From the NCBI RefSeq assembly GCF_963924675.1, contig NC_089226.1:51353124-51417123 (forward strand): a stretch of DNA of 64,000 nt, in the 5' to 3' direction. Shown one piece after another: positions 23,794 to 36,300 of the stretch (positions are counted from its first letter, which is position 1; each line of letters begins with the position of its first letter). The position numbers and the translations under genes were made by a program. The DNA is from Phocoena phocoena. Lineage: Eukaryota > Chordata > Mammalia > Artiodactyla > Phocoenidae. The notes below the pieces were generated by a model. It searched no databases. It was given only the letters and a program-made list of their open reading frames with translations, and had not been told where the DNA came from.

Positions 23794-25584
23794 GAAAAAA
23801 CATATTTAAGCCAAAATTGACCAAATCAAATGCAAAAAGTGTTCACTTATTATTAAAAGAAGCAAACAGGTATAATATAAGGGGATATTACTCTGATATT
23901 TTCATAGAGCCATCTTTTTTAACCCTAATGTCTCTCTGAGAATAAGCAAATCAATGATGGTCAATGGGAAGAAAATAAGAAGACTGATATATTTTTTGAT
24001 TACACACACACACACAGACCCTATAAAAATAGAGAGAAAAAGAGAAAAGATGGAGAACCAAACAGTATTGAATGCGTGTAATTCACCAGGCACTGTGCAA
24101 TAGTAACTCAAAAAAGATGGAGAATGAATTATGCCAAGTGCCACAAAACTTGGACGTTCCTTCTGTGCCCCTATCTGTCCATGTAAATATGGCAGCATCT
24201 ATTATGCTAAACCTTAACTGACATTCTATCCACATTTCTGAGACTATAATGTAAGTTCCTCAAGGGCTTACCCACCTATATTAACTAAAAACCTATCATT
24301 GTGCATCGTTACCATAAAGTGAGGTCAGAAGGGAGCTAGATAGAGATGTTTGATTAACCTCTTTGTAGCTCACCCTCCTTCCCATCACCAACTACAATTC
24401 CAGGTTGACAGTTCATAACAATCACAGACATATCATTTATATTCCAAATTAAGTCATCTGTACCCATATTGACAATAGTGGACAATCACTAACTATAGGT
24501 AATTATTAAGTTCTTTCCTTAATTCCTTAATTAGTCTAAAATTTTATCTACAAAGATCAATTTTTTTGGCCCTTATCAAAATCTTTTATGAATAAGAACC
24601 ATATGAAATCCTCTTGGTTGAAAGTCATTCTTCTGTATCAAACTATACAAAATTATTTTAATAAATCCCAGTTACCAGTAAAATACTTTACATTTTTTAA
24701 ATGTTCGACTATATTTTTCATTCAATAAGAATTTGCTGAATACATAATACTGTGATTCTGCTAAGCTTTGGGAATATGAGTAAGAAAACAAAACCGAAAT
24801 GCTTCATGAGAGACTTCTATTCCAGTAAAATAATAGTAACCAAATATTCTGATAAGTTTACGCAACAGTTGCTTTGGGGGCACAGAATAGAGGCATCTAA
24901 ACCAGACTAATGGATCAGGAAAATTCTTAAGGAGGTAAAACTTGAGTTAACATAAATTATAAGTAGGAATTACATAGATGAAGGACAGTGAATAAGGGTG
25001 TTCTACATAAATAAAAATCATTCAATTATTTTGAATGTCTAGAACCAGGAATCATTGTTTTAGAGACATTACTCTATAAATGTTGTGTGTTTTTGTATGT
25101 GCTATTTTAATCATGAAAGCATATTTTAATAAGGAAGCTGTCAACGTGAAATCAGATGTTATTAATCACCCATAAATAGCATATATTTTGAGTATTTTCC
25201 CCCAGAAGTGAGAATACATTACTCTGAGAAAGTGAAAGGCTTTTGCCTGATCACAGAAACATTTCTCAGATATTCAGGGAAAGATGTGTAATTTAGGGCA
25301 GGGGGCAGAGTTTTGTTCTGTTTTTTTGTTGTATTTTGTTTTGTTTTGCAAGGATGTCATGTTGATGTGTAAATTCTCCAGGGTGTCTACAAGCAAAGGA
25401 TGTGTTGAACAAGGAGACAGTTCCTTCAAAGATATTATATGGGTCTAATGCAAAAATAAAAATAACAGCATCATGGCCTAAGCTCTTAAAATTCAGAAAG
25501 AGAGACAGTATAGTCAATATGGGAATCCAGTGAAGAACATGACTTTGTTTTTAGTTGCTTATTGATTACTATTTGTAGAATTGT
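23794..25584. other. Intergenic DNA with faint L2-like pieces
   Basis: L2-like text occurs around 24,225-24,310 ('ataatgtaagttcctcaaggg'). An old LINE-like stretch lies around 24,715-25,000. A short (CA)8-like run is at 24,002-24,017. No gene seen. Confidence 0.5.
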
Positions 25585-25800
25585 GGAGATAGCATGAGAT
25601 TTGGACCATGGCAGCCAGGATGTGGGATCTGGTACAACCCCTCACTCTCTGTGGGATCTCAGACTTATAGCTTAAAATTCCTCTGTGTCAGTTTTCTCCT
25701 GGAATGATGCTGCCATGTTTACCTGGACCACAGATTTGTGAGCATTAAATACATGGGTCAATACTTGGTGGGTCATAAGGTGCAATTCAAATATTAGGTA
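25585..25800 (+). repeat. MIR SINE relic
   Basis: The MIR order is visible: 'gggatctggtacaacccctc', 'ctctgtgggatctcagac', 'ctctgtgtcagttttctcctg', 'gtgagcattaaatacatgg'. Diverged but nearly complete. Confidence 0.7.
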
Positions 25801-26084
25801 CCAAGGAACCAGTTCTAATACTATAGTCAAGAAAGCAATGGTTTTACAAGTGTATTCTGTACTTGATTTAGCTAAAAGAGCTTTGATAAAGTGTATTTAC
25901 AAATTTAAAAATATAAAAATAATAATAAAAACACTACCTCTGCCACCACAGCAGACTCTGAACAAAAGCACAAAACTTATCCTCAAGAAATCGTTGTGGA
26001 CTCGTTTACAGTTCATTATTTTACAAAATAAAGACACAAATCTAAATCTAGAGTTCTTTGTGTAGCAACAAGGTGTTTGAGATC

Positions 26085-26205
26085 AGGTCGGGTTGGGTTT
26101 GACCCCAAGGTCTATCATGTCCTAGTTTTTTTTTTAACCCTGGACAATGTGCTTAGATGCTAGTAGTCTCAGCTCATCAATAAAACGGAAATAATACATT
26201 CCTTA
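26085..26205 (+). repeat. MIR SINE relic, partial
   Basis: 'gggttgggtttgaccccaag', then 'ctggacaatgtgcttagatg' and 'tcatcaataaaacggaaata' follow the MIR core order. A T run interrupts it near 26,126. Confidence 0.5.
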
Positions 26206-26483
26206 TTGTATGTATATGTGTGTATGTGTCTAGGGGGAATGGATATGACAACATAAATGTGATTAATCCAGCATCAGTTGAACAGGCATGTTAAACACTT
26301 GGTAGTTTCTGTCTATCCTCAGAAAATCTCATGGTGTTGCCCACATCACCTTCCCTGAGTTAAGAACAACATTCATTCTAGTTTTCTGAGATATGACCCT
26401 AACTTAACTGTAGAAGCAGTACCTTAGAATAATCACAATAATCTTTTATTTTTTTATTGTTTAAGTTCCATATTACTTTCCTT

Positions 26484-26725
26484 TTCTATTTTTAAAAAAA
26501 TTTTATTAAAGTATAGTTGATTTACAGTGTTGTGTTACTTTCAGGTGTACAGCAAAGTGGTTCAGTTATACATATATGTATATATATTCTTTTTCAGATA
26601 CTTTTCCATTAAAGGTTATTACAACATATAGAGTAGAGTTCCCTGTGCTATGCAGTAGGTCCTTGTTGGTTATCTGTTTTATATATAGTAGTGTGTATAT
26701 GTTAATCCCAAACTCTCAATCACAA
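26484..26725 (-). mobile_element. 5'-truncated L1 3' end, third 3' UTR type
   Basis: On the plus strand the text runs 'ttattaaagtatagttgat', 'ttcaggtgtacagcaaag', 'gagttccctgtgctatgcag', 'tatatagtagtgtgtatatg'. This is a known artiodactyl-lineage L1 3' UTR in antisense, different from the L1-A and L1-B types. No coding part remains. Confidence 0.75.
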
Positions 26726-27312
26726 TACTCTTTTACATAAGCTTCTCCAGGACAGAAAGACCTTTGGAGCCTTCATAAGGAGGAAGACTATCTCTAAGAT
26801 CGAGAGGACAGAAAAGCTCTCAGAAGGGCTCCTGATTAACTATGCAGTATGGTAATTTGTTTCCAAGTGATATCAGTACTGGAAACACACACTTCTCCAA
26901 CACAAAGAGATGGTTCACCACAAAGATATATTGGTCCCAAAAATCCCCTCCCACATACTTGAGTTTCAAGATGTAGTCATTTATTTGAAGGGATCAAGAA
27001 GATGTCCTGTTTTTGACACAGAGGACATGTTTACATCTTCAAGGATCCTCCATATGAGGCCAAGATCTCCTGCGTGGGCTCACTCATGCATTACACTGAG
27101 CTAACGTCCTTCCAGCTGGAGCTCAAGTGCCTGGAAGAGTTGGATTGGTTGAGTGGCTGAGTTTTTATTTCCAAAGATCAATATTAAGCTTTATAGACCC
27201 TTAAGGAAGAACAGCACTCCTCTACTTATCCTGATTAATGTCTGAAAATTTAGATTTGAAAATTTAAAAACACAACATAAAAACATTAAAAATATTAAAA
27301 ATTTTTTAAAAA

Positions 27313-27413
27313 TTAGAGTCACACAGACCTGAGTTTAAATGTGGTTCTTCCATTTCCTAGCTGTGTGGCTCTAGAGAAGTAATTTAAACTCTGTAAACCT
27401 TTATTTCCTTAAG
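27313..27413 (+). repeat. MIR SINE, left part of a split copy
   Basis: 'agagtcacacagacctgag', 'ttccatttcctagctgtgtg', 'aacctttatttccttaag' are MIR text. The copy is cut by SINE S4 and continues after 27,646. Confidence 0.8.
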
Positions 27414-27416
27414 TTT

Positions 27417-27632
27417 GTTTTGTTTTTTGTTTTTTTTTTTGCAGTACGCGGGCCTCTAACTGCTGTGGCCTCTCCCGTTGCAGAGCACAGGCTCTGGACG
27501 CGCAGGCCCAGTGACCATGGCTCACGGGCCCAGCTGTTCCGCGGCATGTGGGATCGCCCCGGACCGGGGCACCAACCCGTGTCCCCTGCATTGGCAGGCG
27601 GACTCTCAACCATTGTGCCACCAGGGAAGCCC
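27417..27632 (-). mobile_element. CHR-type SINE (S4) inserted in a MIR
   Basis: Poly-T at the left and 'ccaccagggaagccc' at the right show antisense orientation. A perfect 14-bp duplication 'atttccttaagttt' flanks it (27403-27416 and 27633-27646). The tRNA-like A and B boxes are readable. The long frames inside it are shadows of the SINE. Confidence 0.94.
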
Positions 27633-27646
27633 ATTTCCTTAAGTTT

Positions 27647-27780
27647 TAAATGGACACAATATCTATCACCTGTGACTGGGGAGAGAAGTGACTGAACATA
27701 GGTAAAATATCTAGATCAATGTCTACTGTTAGGCAAAAAGTCAGAGCTCAAAAAAGTGCTTATTTTTATCAGTATTAAAA
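27647..27780 (+). repeat. MIR SINE, right part of the split copy
   Basis: 'taaatggacacaatatctat' continues the MIR text left at 27,416. Degraded MIR 3' text follows to about 27,780. Confidence 0.6.
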
Positions 27781-27869
27781 TCAATAACAAGTAATATTTA
27801 AGCTCTTCCTATATGTCAGAGATTGTGTTACTTACTTTCATGTCTAACCTATCACTTTCAGGCTTCCAC

Positions 27870-28145
27870 TAGAGTGCAATGCAGTGGTTAAACATTCAGC
27901 TTTCGAAGCTGAAAGCCTGGGTACACATTCCTATTGTACTACCTTACCGAGTAACTTAACCTTTCTAAATTTCTGTTTCCTTCTCTGCAAAATGGGAATG
28001 CTATCATAATCAGCTTTATCCCATTGTTTTAGACATTCAATATGATAGGCAGTACAAAATGCTTGGAAAATGCCTGCCATATGGCAACCATTGAAACAAT
28101 GGTGTTTTATGTTATTATGATTGTAATGATTATTGTCAGTTTTGC
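27870..28145 (+). repeat. MIR SINE, near full length
   Basis: Starts 'gtgcaatgcagtggttaaac', with 'gaaagcctgggtacacattc', 'aacctttctaaatttctg', 'ctctgcaaaatgggaatgc', and ends with an ATT-rich tail. About 270 bp, close to full MIR length. Confidence 0.85.
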
Positions 28146-28219
28146 ATGTTAGGCCGTATGCTAAGATGCAGGCAGAGAAAATGATTTGTCCTCGATAATG
28201 ATTCATTCCTATGTAACTA

Positions 28220-28338
28220 TTGTGTGATAGAAAATATCCAAGTCCTGCTGTGAATCAGAGTTCTTCTGTACATGGTTGTTTGATTATAAGTAAGTCACTT
28301 TCTGAGTCGCAGAATTATCCTCATCCATAAAGTGATAA
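28220..28338 (+). repeat. MIR SINE relic, partial
   Basis: 'caagtcctgctgtgaatcag', 'ataagtaagtcactttctg' and 'cctcatccataaagtgataa' follow MIR order. It abuts the LTR relic at 28,342. Confidence 0.65.
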
Positions 28339-28341
28339 AAT

Positions 28342-28944
28342 CTATTAGTTTTATGTTGCTGCTATAACACATTGCCTCAAATTTTCTTACTGAAAACAAT
28401 ACCTGTTTATTACCTCATGGTTGCAGTAGGTCAGAAGTCTGGCCTGGTATGACTGGGTCCTCTGCTTAGGATCTCACATGTCAGAAGTCAAGGTATGGCT
28501 GGCCTGGGCAATTTCTGGATGCTCTGGGGAAGAACCTGCCTCCAAACACATTCAGGTTGTTGTCAGAATTCAGTTCCATGGGTTGTAGGACTGAGGTCAC
28601 TTTTTCCTTGCTGGGCTGCCCTTAACTCCTAGAGACCTGTCTCTGGTCTGTGCACATGGCTCCTTACATCTCAGAACCAGCATAGCACATAGAATCCTTA
28701 TCAGGTCTGGAATGTCTCTGAGTTTCCCTACCACTGCATCCCTTCTGCCTTCAGTTGGAGAAAGTTCTCTGCTTTTAAGGGTTCATGTGTTTATATTGGG
28801 CCCAACTGGATAATCTAGGGTACTTTCTCACTTTTAAGGTCTGTGACCCAAATCTACAAAGTCCTTTCGCCATGTAGCATAAGATAATTACACATTCTAA
28901 GGATTTGCACATGGACATCTTTGGGGGGCCATTCTCCCTACCAC
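28342..28944 (-). mobile_element. MLT1-like (ERVL-MaLR) solitary LTR relic
   Basis: Plus-strand text 'ttatgttgctgctataac', 'cagtaggtcagaagtctgg', 'agaattcagttccatggg', 'ggttcatgtgtttatattgg' and 'ggacatctttggggggccat' follows the antisense of a mammalian-wide MaLR LTR. About 600 bp and without internal viral genes. Family name from memory. Confidence 0.65.
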
Positions 28945-31900
28945 ATGAAATAGTAATTACCTTCAAGTGTACCATGATGAGTCAAGAGATAATACGTGAG
29001 AAATTGTTTAACATAATATCAATACAAGTAGTAGTTGCTCAATAAATACTAATTTTTATTTTCTTTAATTTTAACCTAAAATACATTAGATTTCTGAAAG
29101 ACAGCTTCATACTTCAACATGGAAGACAACTTATATGAAAGTACTTTGCAATTTTAGATCTATACAAATCCAAGTTCTTATGGTTATTGAATATATAAGG
29201 GCATATGCAACAAACACAGTGTCTTGACTACTGCAGCATTCTGAGATACACTACTGCATGTAGATATTACAAATGGAAAATTACCAGTTGCAGTAATTAC
29301 ATGGAGACCTATGTGACTCAGAGTTCATTTCACCTAAAATTTGCTAATAAAATCAACCAGAAAGATATATGAATGATTTAGGTTTTTTGGTTTTCTGCTT
29401 TATTTTTTCCCTCCCTTACAAAGCTATGCTTTGTCAGATTTAGAAAACTTTGACATGTATTATTTATTTTCTCAGAACAAATGTGGAAAGGAATACATAC
29501 TGTATTCATATCATAAGGATTATGCCTTCGTAGACAAAGAAATAAGCAATAATTAACTGATGTACTTTATTAATTTATATAATAATATTAAGTCCACAAT
29601 ATTCACACAACCAGATTTGTAGGTTCATACATTCAGAAAAAAGGATGATTTTCTAAAAGTATTTTTTGTTTTACTGTCCTAAAGCTAGAAATACTCAATG
29701 TATAATTTGAAACAAAAAAATAAAGACTAAGAAGGACACTGAAATCTACTATAATTGTATCACCTAGAGCAGAGATAACCACATTAAGAAGAGTTTATTT
29801 CATGAAAGAGTGATCACACTCTTTCACTTTAATATATAATTTTATAACACAAGCGTTTCCTGCATAGTCTCAAAATGTTTGTGAATATGCATAATAGGAT
29901 TGCCTAATCTCCCACTGAAAACATTTTATGCCAGTAATTTCAATTAATAATTATTTCCTCAGTGCTTATAAAGTACCTAGCACTGTGCTGAAACTAGGCT
30001 TAAAGAGATGAAAAAGGGCTGTCTTCCCCCCAAAGTGTTGTGTGGGGAAAAGAAGGAAATATACCATCAATTATTTCCAATCACATGTATTAGGATAGCA
30101 ATGTAAACATACTTCTCTAACAAGCATTCATATAAATTTTACATTCAGATTGTCACTTTAAACTCTAAAAATGCTACAAGCAAGCATACCATTTTTTTGA
30201 ATTTGCAGCTTTATGGTCAATGTCAATAATTGTTAATAATTTAGCTGAGTTTATTAATGAAGATTCAGTTACCTTAGGACCTTTAAACAATTCAACAATC
30301 CTGAATCCTCAATTTATTCTACAATGTCAGGGTGATAATGACCATAAATAATAGTCCCCTTCTTTGGGGCACTCTAATCTTAATTACATGGTTGCTCCAT
30401 GCACTCATCTAACTGGAATTTTATGATCCAAATGTGATTTACAGCTGTAAATTAAACAATTATCTGAAGTACTGCCAGGGGTACTGGGACCAGTGACATG
30501 AAATCGGATCAATCTTGTGGAGCTTAATGCCTCCCAAGAATGGAAACCAGCTCAGGAATTCATAGCCTGTTTTATTGTCTCCTGCAACCTGGCCATTTAG
30601 ATCAGGAAAGTGAAAAAAAGAAGAAAATGTATTATCTGTCTCAAACCTGTGGCAGCCAAGTGAAAAGATTTAGGAAGTCATAAAAATTACTCTTAGAAAA
30701 AAAAAAAGAGTATGGAAACAATTTGATCTGGTGGTTTGGAAGAAATGGACCAGAAAAACTCTTGCCCAGCAGTTCATGAAAATACCTGCCTAGTATTGTA
30801 CCTTTACATAATTGCAGAGGACCATATGTTACTTCAAATCTGCTTACAAACAAAAATTTTAGCATTCAATAGCCATGCCCACCCCCACTGCTCTCTCACA
30901 TGTGCTTGAATTATTATAGTCGTGAAGAGAAAAAGACAAACATTTTCTGCATATAAGGTAAGGGCAAAGAAATGCAATAACATTATGTGTGTGTGTGTAT
31001 ATATATATATATAAAACAATGGGAACGCAGAGGAAAGAGAAATGCCTTGTTATTTCAAAGGTTGGAGAGATCTTAGAGACCACCTAAAGCCCAAATCCTC
31101 TCTTTTGAGAGTAAACTAAGGCTCAGAGGGCTTGTGACATGCCCCAGGTAACATTGGCTAGGCTATGTAAATGGAATTCTGGATGCTATTTTCAGTTGCC
31201 TTTTTCTCCCCTTACTCTCTGCCTCCTCGTTGTGCCACTTAACTGAAAACTTCATATTTCTTCCCCAAAGATGTTTTTCCTTAGCTTCCAATACCTGTCC
31301 TTTGATCAAGAGAGAGGCTTGCTCCATATTCTTTTACCTTTCAGCCTAGAATGATTAACTATTTTATCCTGTATTGCTTGAAGTCCTGTTAGATTGTAGA
31401 GATAGCTATGAACAAGATGGTCAACATCCTCTGTCTGGTGGAACCAACTACTAGGAAATACAATTATAAGCAAATAAACTAATAAATGAAATAATTGCAC
31501 ATGGTGATAAGGGCTATGAAGGAAACCAGCTGGGCTCTGAACTCTTGGGACTGAGGTTAATAGTGTGTAGGAGATGCTTTAGAGAGTGTGGCTAAGGAAG
31601 GCCTCTGGCACGAGGTGGCCTTGCAGGAGATGGCAAGCGAGCTGAATCTTGAAGGATAAGGGGAAGGGCTGGCTATATAGTATTGTACTTTCGTCTCTTC
31701 AAACTTATTGCACCAATTCTAGTGTTCTCTGCAAATGGCATCTATAGAAGTCTTCAGATGGGAGCCTTCTTTGTATCTTAGCACCAAACCTGCAACCTGA
31801 CACAGCTACAATGATCTTTTCCTTCTTCTGTCGTATTACCATGAAATAGGGTTCTACTGTTCTCTGACATGTATCACAGATAAAGGATAACATTGTCAAT

Positions 31901-34140
31901 ATATAAAAACTTGTTGATGTGTTCCGTCTTACTAAGTCTAACACAATGTTGACCCCAATTCCACTGCTCAATGCATATGCTTGGGAGAGGGAAATTTCCC
32001 CCTCTACCCCTCTTGAGTTCTTGTGGCTGGACTAATAATGAAATTGACATAAGGCAGATTAACAGGAGAAAAAGAAACAAATTTTAATTCATATGCATGG
32101 TGGTCTCATAGAAATGGGACCTAAAAAGGGGCCAAATCAGGTAGCCTTTATACTTGGCAGATGAAGAAACAACAAATTTGTGAGACATTGACAGGACAAG
32201 GAAACTCAGCTTTTGGGTGCTCAATTAGTAAAGAATCTAAACAGCGTTTAGGCTTGCAGTGATAAATTAAAGAAATAACAAGGTTTATTTCTATAGGCGG
32301 TAAGGGTGTCCTTCTACCTCCAGATGCAGGGGTGCACCTTTCACATGAGAGAATTATTTCCTGCTTTCAGGGAGAAAGAAAGGAGGGTCAGCGTGTCCCT
32401 TTTGCATCGCCATTTCTTAAGTAATTTTAATTCAAAATAATCAATACTCCCTTGTGGCATATTTTGGGGCAGCCCACCCTGAGCCCCAACACGTGCCTAC
32501 TGTTGGTAATGACTTTCTATTTGTTCACCTGTCTAAGAAACATATACTAAGCTCCTACAGTGTATCTGAGACTGTGTGATGTGAGGCACTTGAGATCCAA
32601 AGATGAGGAGGACAAACCAAAGCCCATCCCTCTAGGATCTTACATCATCCATGGAGGTCCACGTGGAGCTCTTTCCTTTTTCGCTAATGAGAAGTGAATT
32701 ACTAATCATGAGCTTTCTGATGCTGTTTTTAACATGTGCATCATAGTGACTATAATCACTGATGAGTCACTCTTCTGTGGACTTCAGTTTTCTCCTTGCT
32801 AAGCAAGAGGTAAAGAACATTATTCCTCCCTCAGAGATTTGGGGAAGGATTAAATGAGACTCATAAATGTGATAAGCTTCAAACTTTTATACAAATGCAG
32901 TGTAACACTTCTGTATAATGTAGTGCAGTGAAGTAACTGCTGTTCTTTGTTCATGCTCATTGGAAAGAATTGATCATCATCATTAACACCAAATATTTAC
33001 TAAGCTCTCACCACAGCCAATCTCTGTGTGGCTTCCTCTCTGGTGGATCCAATGGAGTGTTTTTATAGATTGTACTTCTCAGATTCTTCAGTGCAAACAG
33101 AATCATATATTCCGTATTATTAAATCACCCCAAGTTTGCTGGAGTGATCAGACCTACTAGAATTCCAGAGACAGGGCATTTTCTGGGTTTATATGTTTGT
33201 TTTACTATATTCTAGATGGATATATATTTTACATGTTATTTCTTCCTTATGAACTGTTTCTACAAAAGTAGATTATGAAGAACTTCCCAATTTTTTCCTT
33301 TTTTCTATTTTTTTTTTTCTCCCGGGGAAGTAATGTATCTGGGGAGATATTGTCTTTGCCAAGGGAAAAAAAAATAAGATTCTTTCCAATAAGAAGAAAC
33401 AAGATTACACTGGGATGTATGTCAGTAAAGTTTAAGCTTTATTGACAAGGATGCTATATCATTGTGTAAAATTCTTGCTGTCTCTCTAGATGGCCTAAAG
33501 AGAAATCAAATGCAAAGTGACATGGAGAAGTATCCACATCTCCACCATATTATAAAGCTTGCAACATTTTTTTCAGTATATCTTTTCACCAACCAAAAAA
33601 CTTTACCAGGACTCAAACTTTCCATAAATGAAGCCAATTGTTGAACTGATCAATTAAAGATGCAAAACCTAGACCAAAATAAACAAATTCCTTTCTCTGG
33701 AGCAAATTACTTGTTCTAGGCCTTCCTCAGAGTTGCACGTTATTGAATTCACCATTCAGCACCTAAAAAACCCTAAAACAACATATGGCAAGCGAAATGT
33801 CCTCAGCCTGGGTGAAATCACACCCAGAAATTTGGAACCAGTTTATTATTGTCTAAAAATTACTGCTAGTATATGGCTAATTAAGTTGAAAGTAAAAGCT
33901 TTGCACGTTTGATTTGTGTATGGATTGCCATGAAAATATTATATTAATTCAATTGGCTTACTAGATTTTCAAAAGTGATTTGTTTTCTGGTTCTAATTTG
34001 TAGTAATTGTGATAAATGCTTATGGATGCCCTTGCTTATGCTCCCTTCGGTAATCAGCGTATCAGCCAAGAACAGACTAATAAGAAATGACAAACTTTCT
34101 AACTGTAGATTTTACCATCAGAGTATGATTCATATCTACT
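28945..34140. other. Intergenic DNA with scattered ancient relics
   Basis: No gene is supported. Old LINE-like pieces appear near 29,955-30,030, 31,440-31,700 and 32,530-32,640. A GT/AT dinucleotide stretch lies at 30,986-31,013. MIR text lies at 32,755-32,940. The remainder is AT-rich DNA I cannot assign. Confidence 0.5.
32755..32940 (+). repeat. MIR SINE relic
   Basis: 'gatgagtcactcttctgtgg', 'acttcagttttctccttgc' and 'ggggaaggattaaatgagac' follow the MIR 3' half. Confidence 0.6.
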
Positions 34141-34485
34141 CTCTGTTCAACTAGCCTAGTTCTGGACTTTTAAAATCCCATTTACACTCTTTTTACAACT
34201 CCTCATTGGTTTCCTCTGTTGGGCTTTCTGTCCTTTACTCCATCCTACACAGGGCTACCACATCAATCTTAATCAAGCACAGAACAGAGTGTTAACTCCT
34301 CAGCATGGTGGCAAGATCCTCAATAATCTAGTCCTGATCCAGCCCATCCAGCTTCATTCACCCATTCCTAGACTATAAGATACTTACTCTATTCTTCACA
34401 CATTCACAAATCCTGTTTATGTGCCCTTGCTTGCCTTGTCTAGAATAATATTGACATCACCTTTGTCTCTGACTATTGGCATTTA
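34140..34485 (+). repeat. L2 LINE fragment
   Basis: 'ctcctcattggtttcctctg', 'tcaataatctagtcctgatc' and 'cctgtttatgtgcccttgc' fit the L2 ORF2 end and 3' region in sense. It ends at the SINE S5 insertion. Confidence 0.6.
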
Positions 34486-34540
34486 AATAGTCAGAGTGGG
34501 GCTCCCCTGGTGGCACAGTGGTTAAGAATCCGCCTGCCAA

Positions 34541-35275
34541 AGGAAACCATAATCAAGACCAAAAGACAACCCTCAGAATGGGAGAAAACATTTGCAAATG
34601 AAGCAACTGACAAAGGATTAATCTCCAAAATTTACAAGCAGCTCATGCAGCTCAATAACAAAAAAACAAAAAACCCCATCCAAAAATGGGCAGAAGACCT
34701 AAATAGACATTTCTCCAAAGAAGATATACAGAATGCCAACAAACACATGAAAGAATGCTCAACATCATTAATCATTAGAGAAATGCAAATCAAAACTACA
34801 ATGAGATATCATCTCACACCAGTCAGAATGGCCATCATCAAAAAATCTAGCTAGAAACAATAAATGCTGGAGAGGGTGTGGAGAAAAGGGGACACTCTTG
34901 CACTGCTGGTGGGAATGTGAATTGGTTCAGCCACTATGGAGAACAGTATGGAGGTTCCTTAAAAAACTACAAATAGAATTACCATATGACCCAGCAATCC
35001 CACTACTGGGCATATACCCTGAGAAAACCAAAATTCAAAAAGAGTCATGTACCAAAATGTTCATTGCAGCTCTATTTACAATAGCCCGGAGATGGAAACA
35101 ACCTAAGCGCCCATCATCGGACGAATGGATAAAGAAGATGTGGCACATATACACAATGGAATATTACTCAGCCTTAAAAAGAAATGAAATTGAGCTATTT
35201 GTAATGAGATGGATAGACCTAGAGTCTGTCATACAGAGTGAAGTAAGAAAGAAAAAGACAAATACCATATGCTAA
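34541..35275 (+). pseudogene. L1-D ORF2 C-terminal fragment, frameshifted
   Basis: About the last 240 codons of ORF2. The open part 34,541-34,854 fuses in frame with SINE sequence upstream (chance start [10 protein letters not shown] in the SINE). A disruption at about 34,845-34,860 shifts the frame. The rest is open from 34,898 to 35,275. The C-terminal cysteine motif is intact across the shift (C-W-R-G-C, then H-C-W-W-E-C at 34,896-34,920). No endonuclease or RT domain is present, so it can only be a relic. Confidence 0.85.
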
Positions 35276-35676
35276 CACATATATATGGAATTTAAGGGAA
35301 AAAAATGTCATGAAGAACCTAGGGGTAAGACAGGAATAAAGACGCAGACCTACTGGAGAACGGACTTGAGGATATGGGGAGGGGGAAGGGTGAGTTTTGA
35401 CAGGGCGAGAGAGAGTCATGGACATATACACACTAACAAACATAGTAAGATAGATAGCTAGGGGGAAGCAGCCGCAAGGCACAGGGATATTAGCTCGGTG
35501 CTTTGTGACAGCCTGGAGGGGTGGGATTGGGAGAGTGGGAGGGAGGGAGACGCAAGAGGGAAGACATATGGGAACATATGTATATGTATAGCTGATTCAC
35601 TTTGTTATAAAGCAGAAACTAACACACCATTGTAAAGCAATTATATCCCAATAAAGATGTTTAAAAAAAAAAAAAA
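34541..35676 (+). mobile_element. L1: 5'-truncated L1 (L1-D) inside SINE S5
   Basis: Contains the ORF2 C-terminus, a 3' UTR of L1-B type, AATAAA at 35650-35655, and a run of A. A 16-bp duplication, 'aagaatccgcctgcca' (34524-34539) and 'aagaatccacctgcca' (35677-35692), flanks it with one mismatch. The junction TT/AAGAATCC is an L1-endonuclease-type site. It is a young-looking copy, truncated within the last third of ORF2. Confidence 0.93.
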
Positions 35677-36021
35677 AAGAATCCACCTGCCAATGCAGGG
35701 GACACGGGTTCGAGCCCTTGTTCGGGAAGATCCCACATGCCACAGAGCAACTAAGCCCGTGTGCCACAACTACTGAGCCTGTGCTCTAGTGCCTGAGAGC
35801 CACAACTGCTGGGCCCTTGTGCCACAACTACTGAAGCCTGCACGCCTAGAGCCTGTGCTTTGCGACAAGAGAAGCCACCGCAATAGGAAACCCACGCACC
35901 GCAACGAAGAGTAGCCCCTGCTTGCCACAACTAGAGAAAGCCTGCACGCAGCAATGAAGACCCAAGGCAGCCAAAAAATAAAATAAATAAATAAAAATTT
36001 AAAAAGATAATAAATAGAGTG

Positions 36022-36300
36022 CTCTTTGAATGTTAAATAATCCTGCTAACCATCTTTAGAATAAAATCCATATGGTATATAAATCACTCTATAAATGTTC
36101 TGCCTTTTTTTCATTCCTTATTCCTTGATAATATTCAATATGCAAAAGTATGTCCATCTTGCTAACTTGGATATCACATGCCTTTTATATTTTGGTTGTT
36201 TTACATATAGTTGAAGGAATAAATGATCTTTTATGATATCATACATATGTGCTTGAACATCTTCATGTTGTCTACATCCAGAATATGTATCTGCTTCCCA
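36022..36300. other. Unassigned DNA after SINE S5
   Basis: AT-rich. Nothing recognised. Confidence 0.4.

Larger units (their letters stand above)
34498..36000 (+). mobile_element. Older CHR-type SINE (S5), split by L1-D
   Basis: The SINE head (34498-34540, 'ctggtggcacagtggttaag') is separated from its body (35693-36000) by a 1.14-kb L1. The body is the long form with 'ccacaactactg' units and ends in an A/T-rich tail. Likely flanking duplication: 'aaatagtcagagtg' at 34485-34498 and 'aaatagagtg' at 36012-36021, differing by a 4-bp indel. The oldest layer of this nest. Confidence 0.88.

Noticed and set aside
28342..28944. Possible complete endogenous retrovirus
   Set aside because: Only a solitary MaLR-like LTR is present. 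No gag, pol or env text was found next to it or next to the similar relic at 51,330.
34510..34854. 114-codon frame as a possible new fusion gene
   Set aside because: Its first ten residues come from the SINE and the rest from the L1 ORF2 C-terminus. It stops at a frameshift and lacks any promoter evidence.
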